From NCBI GenBank assembly GCA_021815065.1, contig JAKAHI010000006.1, positions 1-15,068 of the forward strand: a stretch of 15,068 bases of DNA, in the 5' to 3' direction. The notes beneath the pieces were generated by a model, which was given only the letters and a program-made list of their open reading frames with translations, did no database searches and was not told where the DNA came from. Positions 6,006 through 14,021 of this stretch are shown here, one piece after another (positions within the stretch are counted from its first letter, which is position 1; each line of letters opens with the position of its first letter). The translations under genes and the position numbers were made by a program. This DNA is from a bacterium (GTDB lineage: Bacteria; JAMCPX01).

Positions 6006-8086
6006 CAGAAAACGATGAAAGGACAAGGAACATTGCAATTATAGGTTTTGGAGCAAGCGGTAAAACCCAGGTGGCAGATGCGATTCTCTATAACGCAAAA
6101 GCCGTTCAGAGTATAGGAAAGGTTATAGATAAAACATCCAATATGGTGCTGGAACAGGAGGAATTCGAACATCTTACCACCATAACGGCTTCACTTGCTT
6201 CCGTAGAGAGCAACGGCATCAGGTTTAATATCATAGATACCCCGAGCCAGGACGGTTTTATCGGGGACACGGTCCACGTACTCCAGTCGGTTGACGGCGT
6301 CATATTCGTCATGAGTGCACAGATAGACATAAAACAGGAAATGGAAATGCTTCTGAAACAGATCCGGATGTTTAACCTGCCTGTTCTGTTTTTCATAAAT
6401 AAGATGGACGCGGAAAATGCAGATTTTAATAAATCACTTCAAGTATACAGCGCCGCTTTAAATATAAAGATAACGCCGGTTGCCCTGCCCTTAGGCAGTG
6501 GAGATAAATTCGAGGGTGTGTATAGTCTTATTGATAAAAACATCTATCTGTATCCAAAGGACGCATCCGGACACCCAAAACAAAGTGCAGGTAATGCACC
6601 TCCTGAAGCAGAAGGGTTGGAAAAGGGATTGATAGAATCCGTTGCAGAAAGTGACGATGCCCTCCTTGAGAAATACTTGAACAACGTAAAGCTGGAGATA
6701 AGTGATTTATCCAATTCGATCAGAAAGGCAGTCTTATCAAGGGCTCTCTTCCCGGGAATTCCCGGTTCAGCGCATCTGAATATCGGTATCGATAAGCTTA
6801 TGGAATATTGTTCTCTCTGGCTGCCGTCTCCGCATTTAATTCATGACAAGGTTATTTTGCAATCCGCCGATGGTGGACCTGCAGTGGAAGTAAAAAGATC
6901 CGATTCGGAAAAACCCGTGCTGTTTGTTTTTAAGACATCCATGGATCCGTATGCAGGGAAAATGAGCTACGCGAGAATATTTTCCGGCAAGATAGCACCG
7001 GATAGCGTATTGTATAATGCCCAAACCGGGGGTGAGGAAAAAACAAACCACATCTATACGATGATCGGCAAAAAGAGCAAAGCCATTGACTCTGCCGGGG
7101 CCGGGGATATTATAGCTCTTGCCAAACTTCAAACAACGAAAACCGGTGATACCCTGAAAGGGACAAAGGATGCTCTTCTCATTCCGCCTGTCTATAAAGC
7201 GAAAAAACTTGTTGCGTATGCGGTGAAGCCGAAAGGCAAGAGTGATGAAGATAAGATCACGCAGACGTTAAACAAAATACTGGAAGAAGACACTTCTTTA
7301 TCCATCCGGAGGGATACGCAGGTAAAAGAACTCATCATAGAGGGTGTTTCGAAAGAACAGCTTGAAATCGTTATGCATAAAGCAAGAAGGAAGTATGGCA
7401 TAGATTTAGAACTGGTTTTACCCGATATACCGTATAAAGAAACGATAAAAGGCAAGGCAGACGCCCAGGGCAAGTACAAGAAACAATCGGGCGGCAGGGG
7501 GCAGTATGGTGATGTATGGCTGAAGCTCGAACCATTGCCGCGGGGCAAGGGTGTGGAATTTATTGATAGTATTGTCGGAGGGGCAATCCCAAGGCAGTAT
7601 GTTCCTGCTGTCGAAAAGGGGGTGCGCGACGCTGCGTTAGAAGGGTTCCTTGCCGGGTTTCCCGTTGTGGATTTTGCCGCGACTGTGTATGATGGTTCGT
7701 ACCATGTCGTCGATTCATCTGAACTTGCATTCAAGATTGCAGGCTCATTCGCCTTTAAAAAGTGTATGGAAAGTGCTATACCAATAATACTTGAACCGAT
7801 TATGCTGATAATGGTCATAGTACCGGAATCTTTTACCGGCGAAGTCATTGGGATATTGAACGCCAAAAGAGCAAAGATACTTGGCATGGAATCCGATGAC
7901 AGTAAGAAGCAGGTAATAAAAGCGCATGTGCCTTTATCGGAGGTTCAGTCGTATGGAGACGAATTGAGGTCCATAACAAAAGGAATGGGGACGTTTGATA
8001 TCCAATTTTTTGGTTACGAGGAGGTACCTGCACACATTGCGGAAAAGATCATAAGCAGTAAAAACAAAAAAGAGGTAAGAGTATAA
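6002..8086 (+). CDS. Elongation factor G-like GTPase (EF-G paralogue) with altered switch II
   Basis: 694 residues with the complete five-domain EF-G layout: G domain (1-285), domain II (about 300-395), domain III (405-475), domain IV with GGRGQYGDVW (497-506) and DGSYHVVDSSEL (564-575), and domain V (about 598-680). The P-loop GFGASGKT (15-22) and NKMD (133-136) are intact. Switch I reads EFEHLTTITAS where EF-G has EQERGITITSA. Switch II reads DTPSQDGF (79-86) where EF-G has DTPGHVDF, so both the invariant Gly and the catalytic His are changed, to Ser and Gln. This marks it as a paralogue of the EF-G2 kind, with GTP hydrolysis probably slow or differently triggered; it is unlikely to be the main translocase. 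It is preceded by a strong ribosome binding site (GGGGGAG) and overlaps the TPR-like gene. It lies far from any str-operon gene visible here. Confidence 0.9.
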   Translation: MTENDERTRNIAIIGFGASGKTQVADAILYNAKAVQSIGKVIDKTSNMVLEQEEFEHLTTITASLASVESNGIRFNIIDTPSQDGFIGDTVHVLQSVDGVIFVMSAQIDIKQEMEMLLKQIRMFNLPVLFFINKMDAENADFNKSLQVYSAALNIKITPVALPLGSGDKFEGVYSLIDKNIYLYPKDASGHPKQSAGNAPPEAEGLEKGLIESVAESDDALLEKYLNNVKLEISDLSNSIRKAVLSRALFPGIPGSAHLNIGIDKLMEYCSLWLPSPHLIHDKVILQSADGGPAVEVKRSDSEKPVLFVFKTSMDPYAGKMSYARIFSGKIAPDSVLYNAQTGGEEKTNHIYTMIGKKSKAIDSAGAGDIIALAKLQTTKTGDTLKGTKDALLIPPVYKAKKLVAYAVKPKGKSDEDKITQTLNKILEEDTSLSIRRDTQVKELIIEGVSKEQLEIVMHKARRKYGIDLELVLPDIPYKETIKGKADAQGKYKKQSGGRGQYGDVWLKLEPLPRGKGVEFIDSIVGGAIPRQYVPAVEKGVRDAALEGFLAGFPVVDFAATVYDGSYHVVDSSELAFKIAGSFAFKKCMESAIPIILEPIMLIMVIVPESFTGEVIGILNAKRAKILGMESDDSKKQVIKAHVPLSEVQSYGDELRSITKGMGTFDIQFFGYEEVPAHIAEKIISSKNKKEVRV

Positions 8087-8087
8087 T

Positions 8088-9212
8088 ATGGATGACAAAA
8101 GCAAAGGAACAAAAAAGACAATAGCAGACGAGTTGTTGGAGGATAATTTTTTTAAGCCCCCCATAGATGATATCATTGAGGAGGCACCCCCGGAGAAGAC
8201 CGGCCTTAAAAAGGACGTAAAAGGATCGAAAGAAGAAATAGAAAAGGACGGGTCGCTCTTATTCGATGATTTTTTAAAATCACCTTCCGAAGCGTTGCCG
8301 GACGAGGTATCCGTGCTGACAGCCAAGTCAGCGACGACGCTCGGTTCCGCCATGGGTCCGGAAGCAAAAACCGCCGGCACTGCGGGGCCTCGTATTCTCG
8401 TTTCTCAGGATACGGAACGAACGGGCAGTAAGTTGAAAATGGTTGTTGCTTCTTTGAGCGCTGTTATTGTCGTCTTGATTATAGGGGTTGTCTACCTTTA
8501 TATACACCATTCCAGGACTGTGTCGTTACAGAGCGCTTCCTCACCGGAATCCCGGACTACAGTAACACAGCAGGTGGAGCCGCGCCCGGTCACTGCAAAA
8601 CCGGCTGCAACCGGATCTGAACGGAAGACGCAGAACGCTGCTCAGTCTGCCGCTGCTACCGGACAGAAAGTCAATCAATCCCCGAACACGCAAGTAGCAG
8701 AAACCGTTCCTCCTGCGGCAAATTCACAGCCACAGAAAGAGGCTGCAAAACAGTTTGAAGTTGTCCTTGAAAATGTCAGGTCAAAGGTAGCCCTCAACAA
8801 TGCAAAGCGTATAGGGGAAACGATGGATACGGCATTGAGCTTCGATGTCACTGAAAATAAAAAGGAAAATACCCTCTATAATCTTTTTGTCAACAAGGTC
8901 TACGCCTCGGAAGGAGAAGCAACGGCGGACAATCTTAAGCTCATGGTAGCCAACATTTCGAATGCCTCTGTCGTAAAGGCTGATGGCGGATACAGAATAC
9001 TCGTCGGTAAGTATACTGCAAAGGCACGCGCCATGACGGATATAAAGAATATCGAGGCGGCAGGATTAAAAGGACTTCTTAAAGATACCAAGAACACTAC
9101 GCTAACCTATAATGTGAAAGTTTATCCTTTTCAATCAGCGAAAGAAGCGGACACCTATAAAGCAAAGGTAAAGAAACTGGCGGCCCGAATAACGACCATG
9201 GAAAAGAAATAA
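8088..9212 (+). CDS. Single-pass membrane protein with SPOR-like C-terminal region
   Basis: 374 residues. The N-terminal 115 residues are acidic and lysine-rich, likely cytoplasmic. A transmembrane helix spans about 116-139 (LKMVVASLSAVIVVLIIGVV onward). A long Ala/Pro/Thr/Gln-rich linker (about 145-222) follows, as in periplasmic spacers. The C-terminus (about 262-334) reads like a SPOR fold: YNLFVNKVYASEGEATADNL, then YRILVGKYTAKARAMTDIKN, followed by a second partial unit (TYNVKVYPFQSAKEADTYKA). SPOR domains bind denuded peptidoglycan at division sites; assignment here rests on pattern only and could be another beta-alpha repeat. It starts one base after the EF-G-like stop. Confidence 0.65.
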   Translation: MDDKSKGTKKTIADELLEDNFFKPPIDDIIEEAPPEKTGLKKDVKGSKEEIEKDGSLLFDDFLKSPSEALPDEVSVLTAKSATTLGSAMGPEAKTAGTAGPRILVSQDTERTGSKLKMVVASLSAVIVVLIIGVVYLYIHHSRTVSLQSASSPESRTTVTQQVEPRPVTAKPAATGSERKTQNAAQSAAATGQKVNQSPNTQVAETVPPAANSQPQKEAAKQFEVVLENVRSKVALNNAKRIGETMDTALSFDVTENKKENTLYNLFVNKVYASEGEATADNLKLMVANISNASVVKADGGYRILVGKYTAKARAMTDIKNIEAAGLKGLLKDTKNTTLTYNVKVYPFQSAKEADTYKAKVKKLAARITTMEKK

Positions 9213-9213
9213 T

Positions 9214-10416
9214 ATGTTTGAAAATCTATCGGAAAGTGCACGGCTCTATCTCAAAGAATCCATTCCCAAACAACTGGTGTCTGCCGTTGTCAGGGGATTG
9301 GTACCACTTGAACCGAAAGAGCTGCTCATCGTCATAGCATACCATTATAATAACGGAGACGAACAGGTAAAGACCGATGCATTGAATACGGTAAAAACAT
9401 TGCCGGCACATGCAATAGATGCGATAGTTTCTGGGGATGTCCCGGATTTTGTTCTCAGTTTCATTTATAAAAATTGTAGTTTATCCCAGGTTGCTGTTGA
9501 TTCACTGGTAACAAATAAAAATCTTTCTGACGAAATGTTTGCCGAACTTGCGAAAACGGACAATGAATCCATACTCGAATTGATTTCAAAGAATCAAATG
9601 AGAATTTTAAAGGATGACAGGATATTCGATGCTCTGATTACCAATCCGCACCTTTCAAAGGTTTCGAAAGATCAGTTAATGGAATTTTTTTCCCTGGTGG
9701 CAAGCAAGGAACTCAGGAAGTTGAATATCAAGATCGAGAAAAAGGATGCAGTATCTGCGGGCAAGGCATCCGATCTGCCATCTTCCGTTTCTCAACGTGC
9801 GGACCTGCCCGCGAATCTGCAGAAAACCGGTTTGCCTTCGGATGCGGCAATGCTGCCAAGCACCGTAGCATCCCAATTGCCATCCGATGCCGGGTCCGGA
9901 TTGCCGGACAATCTCATAGACAATCTGCCGACAAACCTGATCCTGCAAGGGCTGCCGTCCGAGTTGATAGATGAACAGGATGAAGGTGAAAATATCGACG
10001 ATGGTGTACGGTTAACGCTGTATCAACGGATACAAAAGATGACCGTATCACAGAAGATAAAGCTTGCCCTTCTGGGAAACAAAGAAGCAAGAACCATCCT
10101 CTTGAGGGATTCGAACCGGGTCGTCATAGAATCCGTTATAAAAAGCCCGCGTATAACCGATGGCGAAGTGGTCGGCATCACCAACTCCCGCAGTGTCAGT
10201 GAGGATATCATACGGATGATCGCAGCGAACAGGGAATGGCAAAAAAACTACCGGGTGAGGCAGGCGCTTGCCGCAAACCCAAAGACCCCGGTGCCAATCG
10301 CTATCAGATTACTTGAAACTATGTCAAAACAGGATTTAAAGAACCTGAGTAACAGTAAAAATATTTCATCTGTAGTCGCTACTACAGCAAAAAGAATGAT
10401 GGGAGATACAAAGTAA
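9214..10416 (+). CDS. Helical-repeat protein with Leu-Pro repeat linker, unknown function
   Basis: 400 residues, no signal peptide or membrane segment. Residues 1-170 are helical and HEAT-like (for example LSFIYKNCSLSQVAVDSLVT, then NKNLSDEMFAELAK). Residues 187-250 form a low-complexity linker with eight Leu-Pro pairs (188, 198, 207, 214, 222, 230, 238, 247), mostly LPS, LPD or LPT plus two residues, spaced 7-10 apart. Residues 265-400 are a second helical repeat domain (GNKEARTILLRDSNRVVIES, and ALAANPKTPVPIAIRLLETM) of a type I recall from deltaproteobacterial hypothetical proteins, but I cannot name a family with confidence. Its TAA shares one base with the ATG of the MglA-like gene, so the two are probably made in a fixed ratio, and an effector, scaffold or regulator of the GTPase is a reasonable guess only. 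Confidence 0.7.
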   Translation: MFENLSESARLYLKESIPKQLVSAVVRGLVPLEPKELLIVIAYHYNNGDEQVKTDALNTVKTLPAHAIDAIVSGDVPDFVLSFIYKNCSLSQVAVDSLVTNKNLSDEMFAELAKTDNESILELISKNQMRILKDDRIFDALITNPHLSKVSKDQLMEFFSLVASKELRKLNIKIEKKDAVSAGKASDLPSSVSQRADLPANLQKTGLPSDAAMLPSTVASQLPSDAGSGLPDNLIDNLPTNLILQGLPSELIDEQDEGENIDDGVRLTLYQRIQKMTVSQKIKLALLGNKEARTILLRDSNRVVIESVIKSPRITDGEVVGITNSRSVSEDIIRMIAANREWQKNYRVRQALAANPKTPVPIAIRLLETMSKQDLKNLSNSKNISSVVATTAKRMMGDTK

Positions 10417-11309
10417 TGGCTCTATTAAACTCTAATAAGAAGGAAATCAACGCAAAGATAGTATACTACGGACCGGGCTTGTCGGGAAAAACGACGAACA
10501 TCCAGTATATTTACAAGAAATTGAAGCCGGAACATAAAGGCAAACTCATGACCCTTGCAACTCAGACGGACAGGACGTTGTTCTTCGATTTTTTGCCGGT
10601 TGAGCTTGGTGAGATAAAAGGCATGAAAGTCCGGTTTCAGCTCTACACCGTGCCGGGACAGGTTTTTTATAATGCGACGCGCAGGTTGGTATTGAAAAAC
10701 GTGGATGGTGTAGTTTTTGTTGCAACTGCGGAGAAAGACAAAATGTACGACAATCTGGAAAGTTTCAAAAATCTCGAGGAGAATATTCAGCATTATGGCA
10801 GGTCATTGGGCGATATCCCGCTCGTAATCCAGTACAACAAAATGGATCTGCCGGATGTCAACACCGTTGAGGAGATGCAAAAAGAGTTGAATAAATTCAA
10901 GGTACCTTATTTTGAAGGGTCCGCGAGCACGGGTGGGGGAGTATTACAAACTCTCACCGGTATTACAAAATTGGTCGTTCATAGATTGAAAAGTCAAACA
11001 GCCATAGCTGATTCCGATAGGGCAGAGAGTAAAGAGCTCAAAGAGATACAGTTGGAACGTGCGCAGGAGACGGATGATAGGCAGCAGCAAATTACCGAAC
11101 AAATGAAAGAGGTAGAAGTGCAGAAAAAGGAACAACCCAGGGTTCAGCCTCAGATGAAAACTACAGCTCAGGTCCAGACAAAGAAGCTTCTGAATGTGCT
11201 TGAAGTCGGCAAGCCCGAGGTTTTAAGCAACAACATGGTTATAATACCTGTCGTGGCTGTGGATGACGATAAATTGCAGTACGAACTGAAAATAACGGTT
11301 AAGTTCTGA
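10416..11309 (+). CDS. mglA: MglA-like small Ras-family GTPase with C-terminal extension
   Basis: Residues 1-192 match MglA, the Ras-like GTPase that sets cell polarity and motility in Myxococcus and is found in non-gliding bacteria too. G1 is GPGLSGKTT (19-27); switch regions include TLATQTDRTLFFDFLP (46-61); the G3 region is YTVPGQVFYNATRR (77-90), with Thr in place of the usual Asp of DxxG as is normal for MglA; G4 is NKMD (141-144); a SAS motif (169-171) marks G5. Typical MglA ends near 195 residues; here about 105 more follow, a charged Gln/Glu-rich, probably coiled or disordered stretch (195-255) and a short beta-rich end (LLNVLEVGKPEV, then MVIIPVVAVDDDKLQYELKI). The cognate activator MglB is not in the window. 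It is the last gene of the operon, and no terminator hairpin was found after it. Confidence 0.9.
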   Translation: MALLNSNKKEINAKIVYYGPGLSGKTTNIQYIYKKLKPEHKGKLMTLATQTDRTLFFDFLPVELGEIKGMKVRFQLYTVPGQVFYNATRRLVLKNVDGVVFVATAEKDKMYDNLESFKNLEENIQHYGRSLGDIPLVIQYNKMDLPDVNTVEEMQKELNKFKVPYFEGSASTGGGVLQTLTGITKLVVHRLKSQTAIADSDRAESKELKEIQLERAQETDDRQQQITEQMKEVEVQKKEQPRVQPQMKTTAQVQTKKLLNVLEVGKPEVLSNNMVIIPVVAVDDDKLQYELKITVKF

Positions 11310-11332
11310 AAAACGGCAGTGTATCAGCCCGG
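11310..11332. other. Convergent junction between the two operons
   Basis: Only 23 bases separate the stop of the MglA-like gene from the stop of the outer-membrane gene. I found no stem followed by a T run on either strand. The only symmetry is a short GTATCA (11321-11326) with TGATAC (11354-11359), too weak to call a terminator. Confidence 0.5.
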
Positions 11333-12193
11333 CTAAAACGGATATAAGGTAAATGATACAAGCTGAGTGTTGTTTTTCTGGTTTTGAACATCACCGACGT
11401 AAGTATATGCAATAGTGAACCTCGGCGCCTTCCATGCAATACCTCCGGAAAAGGTCTTTGTGTTTTCAGCTTCTTCCCACGCATAACCGCCGCGGAATGC
11501 TATTTGATTGACGATTACCAGTTCTCCGCCTGCGTGATAATCTATGTTCTTCGTCGTATTTACATCGAGATTTTTTACAGCATCAAACGCAATGGTCAGT
11601 ATCCCGTGTAAAAACATGGAAATACCGGTATCGATGAGCCTCGGCGCGAGTTGTTCTCTTGTTCCCCGTATCCTGGTAAGGTTCAGCCCTGCGATCGAAA
11701 GATTCAAGAAGGATACGCCGGGTGAGAAGATCAGTCCGTATCCGAGCGATTCCGATTGACCGGATAACCCTTGAGAAAAAAGATCCATTCTTCCTGTAAT
11801 ACCGGCACTGAGAAGCCCGGGTTCACCCATAGATAATGCAAGTGCATACGTATTCCTCTGCACCGTTTGAGATGATACCTTGTAGGTGTCTCGATAATAA
11901 CCGAATCCTGCGCCAACCTGGGATGTCGTACTGTCTACGGTCGAGAAGTCCAATCTGCTTCCATTGTAAGGATTGGTGTAGAGGTATCCAACCTCGGCCC
12001 CGTACCTTTTGGTGGCACTAATTCCGGCAGGGTTTACGATGATTGCGGCATTATCGTTCGCTAAAGAACCGAAAGCTCCGCCCATGGCTGCAGAGGCAGG
12101 GGTGGAATATAAAAATAAAGAGTCGGCAAGGGAAGAATAGGGCAGGGAAAAAATCAGAAGTATACTTGCCGCTGCAATATATGTCCACCTCAA
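11333..12193 (-). CDS. Outer-membrane beta-barrel protein (PorV/UPF0164- or FadL-like)
   Basis: 286 residues with a signal peptide (RWTYIAAASILLIFSLPYS, predicted cleavage after SLA at 21-23). Directly after it comes the signature AMGGAFGSLANDNAAIIVNP then AGIS (36-59), typical of the PorV/PorQ, UPF0164 and FadL-like outer-membrane families. The rest alternates polar and hydrophobic residues as expected for beta-strands, and the last residue is Phe (SFTLYPF), the usual barrel end for BAM recognition. The start is a TTG at 12193 that shares TTGA with the TGA stop of the OsmC gene; no ATG is available that would keep the signal peptide, and GGAG lies about ten bases upstream. Substrate unknown. 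Confidence 0.82.
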   Translation of the reverse strand: MRWTYIAAASILLIFSLPYSSLADSLFLYSTPASAAMGGAFGSLANDNAAIIVNPAGISATKRYGAEVGYLYTNPYNGSRLDFSTVDSTTSQVGAGFGYYRDTYKVSSQTVQRNTYALALSMGEPGLLSAGITGRMDLFSQGLSGQSESLGYGLIFSPGVSFLNLSIAGLNLTRIRGTREQLAPRLIDTGISMFLHGILTIAFDAVKNLDVNTTKNIDYHAGGELVIVNQIAFRGGYAWEEAENTKTFSGGIAWKAPRFTIAYTYVGDVQNQKNNTQLVSFTLYPF

Positions 12194-12621
12194 GGTGTAT
12201 TTGCTCCGGTTTTGAGGAGTTTATACGTGTATGTTATGCGCGCTGCTTTACCGAGCATTGCCGAGGCTGAGCAGAATTTCTGTTGTGAGAGATCTATTGC
12301 CCTTTCGACGTCTTTTTCGTCCATGTCACCTTCAAGTATATATTCCAGTGCTATCGTAGTATAGACTTTTGGATGTTCGGCAGCCCTTTCGGCAGATATC
12401 GTCAACCGGAAGTTCTTTATATGTTTTCGCATCTTTTTCAGGATAGATACAACATCCATACCGGTACATCCCCCAAGCCCTACGAGGAGAAGCTCCATGG
12501 GCCTTGCACCCATGTCGGTTCCGTCATGCGCCTTGTCCGAATCCATAGTTATTGTATGACCGGAGTCGGGTACTCCCTCAAACCGCATTCCATCTTTCCA
12601 TGTAAGTTCTATCTTCGGCAT
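12190..12621 (-). CDS. OsmC family protein (thiol-dependent peroxidase fold)
   Basis: 143 residues of the OsmC/Ohr superfamily. Both family cysteines are visible: Cys52 in LLLVGLGGCTGMDVV and Cys117 in QQKFCSASAMLGKAA. The middle has the family-like YTTIALEYILEG strand. Ohr and OsmC reduce organic hydroperoxides with a two-cysteine site; many OsmC-like proteins of anaerobes have no tested substrate, so the reaction is uncertain, but a thiol role fits the neighbours. The ATG at 12621 overlaps the end of the flavoprotein reductase spacing by one base only, with AAGGG just upstream, and its stop overlaps the start of the outer-membrane gene by four bases (TTGA). Confidence 0.9.
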   Translation of the reverse strand: MPKIELTWKDGMRFEGVPDSGHTITMDSDKAHDGTDMGARPMELLLVGLGGCTGMDVVSILKKMRKHIKNFRLTISAERAAEHPKVYTTIALEYILEGDMDEKDVERAIDLSQQKFCSASAMLGKAARITYTYKLLKTGANTP

Positions 12622-12622
12622 A

Positions 12623-13975
12623 TCAAACCCTTTTTAGCGCATCGTTTGCCGCTACCAGAAGCGGGTCCCACACAGGCGCGAATGGAGGTGCATAGCTCAA
12701 ATCGAGTCTCGAAAGCTCATCGATGGTCATGCCCTTGTAGAGTCCTGCCACAACGATATCTATTCTCTTTGAAACGCCTTCGCCTCCGACCATTTGTGCG
12801 CCAAGTAATTTGCCGTTCTTTTTTTCCATGATCAACTTGATGGTGATCGGCTTTCCACCCGGATAGTAGTGCGCCCGGGTTTTGGACGTTATGACGCTCG
12901 ATACGGCGTTAAATTTATTTTCCAGAGCCTCTTTCTCTGTTAGTCCGGTTCTGGCAACCTCGAGATCGAATATCTTTACCACGGAAGTTCCTGCAACGCC
13001 CTTGAATGTTTCGGTTGCGCCCGCGATATTTGCACCGGCAATCTTACCCTGTTTGTTGGCCGTGGTACCCAGAGGTATATAAACGTCCTTTTTCAGAATG
13101 ATGTGTTTTGCGGTTGCGCAGTCACCCGCAGCGTATATGTGGGGGACGTTGGTTTCCATCTTCTCGTTGACCAGTATCGCATCATGTGTACCTGTTGCTA
13201 TACCGGCATTTTTTGCTATCGCCGAATTGGGCTTAACCCCGATTGATAAAATCACCAGATCGACATCAAAGCTTCCGTTTGATGTTTCAATCCTTATGAG
13301 GTCGTTGTCCTTTTTATCGAACGATTTGACCTCTGTTGATTTTAATAACTTCACTCCGTTACCATCGAGTGTTTTCTCTACGATCGTCGTGATTTCATCA
13401 TCCATGGTACCGAGTATATTGGGGAGTTTTTCTATCACAATAACTTCCAATCCAAGCCATTTTAATGCTTCCGCCATTTCCATCCCGATATAACCCGCTC
13501 CGATAATAGCCGCCCTTTTCAGTGAACGCGATTTAATGTAGCCCTTGATGGCAATACCGTCATCCAGGGTCCTCAACGGGAATATTGCAGGGTTATCGAT
13601 ACCTGGGATGGGAGGTTTTATTGCCGAAGCGCCTGTCGTGATTGCAAGATAATCATAGGGGAATACGATATCCTTTTTCTCATTGTGATCTATGGCATGG
13701 ACCTTTCCTGTCTTAGGATCGATGGCGACGACTTCTATCTTAGTCAGCACCTCGATATTCCTTTCCGATTTAAACCGTTCTTTGGAAATAGCTATGAGAT
13801 CGGTATGCTTTTTGGTAATGTCCATGATGTAATAAGGTAAACCGCATGATCCATAGGATATGAATTCGCTTTTTTCGAGAGCGATGACGTTGAACGTAGA
13901 ATTTCTCCTTTTCGCCTGGCTTGCTGCACTCATCCCCGCTGCGACACCGCCTACAACAACAACATTCTCCTGCAT
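12623..13975 (-). CDS. CoA-disulfide reductase / NADH oxidase family flavoprotein
   Basis: 450 residues, FAD- and NAD(P)H-dependent. FAD loop GGVAAGMSAA (9-18); redox-active single Cys44 in SYGSCGLPYY; NAD(P)H loop IIGAGYIGMEMAEAL (157-171) with acidic Glu182 after the second beta strand, which tends to favour NADH; second FAD motif IYAAGDCA (280-287); C-terminal dimerisation domain with RAHYYPGG (367-374) and LSYAPPFAPVWDP (426-438). A Cys at 44 and Tyr residues near 370 and 428 match the positions of the active-site Cys and two Tyr of Staphylococcus CoA-disulfide reductase (from memory). The family also includes NADH oxidases and NAD(P)H sulfur reductases, and sequence alone does not separate them. 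The ATG at 13975 has a good AAGGAG upstream. Confidence 0.9.
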   Translation of the reverse strand: MQENVVVVGGVAAGMSAASQAKRRNSTFNVIALEKSEFISYGSCGLPYYIMDITKKHTDLIAISKERFKSERNIEVLTKIEVVAIDPKTGKVHAIDHNEKKDIVFPYDYLAITTGASAIKPPIPGIDNPAIFPLRTLDDGIAIKGYIKSRSLKRAAIIGAGYIGMEMAEALKWLGLEVIVIEKLPNILGTMDDEITTIVEKTLDGNGVKLLKSTEVKSFDKKDNDLIRIETSNGSFDVDLVILSIGVKPNSAIAKNAGIATGTHDAILVNEKMETNVPHIYAAGDCATAKHIILKKDVYIPLGTTANKQGKIAGANIAGATETFKGVAGTSVVKIFDLEVARTGLTEKEALENKFNAVSSVITSKTRAHYYPGGKPITIKLIMEKKNGKLLGAQMVGGEGVSKRIDIVVAGLYKGMTIDELSRLDLSYAPPFAPVWDPLLVAANDALKRV

Positions 13976-14021
13976 CGGAAGGATCTCCTTTAATTAATTT
14001 TTTCTATCGGAGCAGGTTGCA

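Noticed and set aside
7192..7887. 231-residue open frame on the minus strand
   Set aside because: It lies fully antisense to the conserved EF-G-like gene, is Ser-rich as expected of a shadow frame, and has no recognisable motif.
11321..11359. GTATCA/TGATAC inverted repeat as a terminator
   Set aside because: Six-base arms with a 27-base loop and no T run; likely chance.
13098..13493. 131-residue open frame on the plus strand
   Set aside because: Antisense shadow of the flavoprotein gene; the flavoprotein frame has all family motifs.
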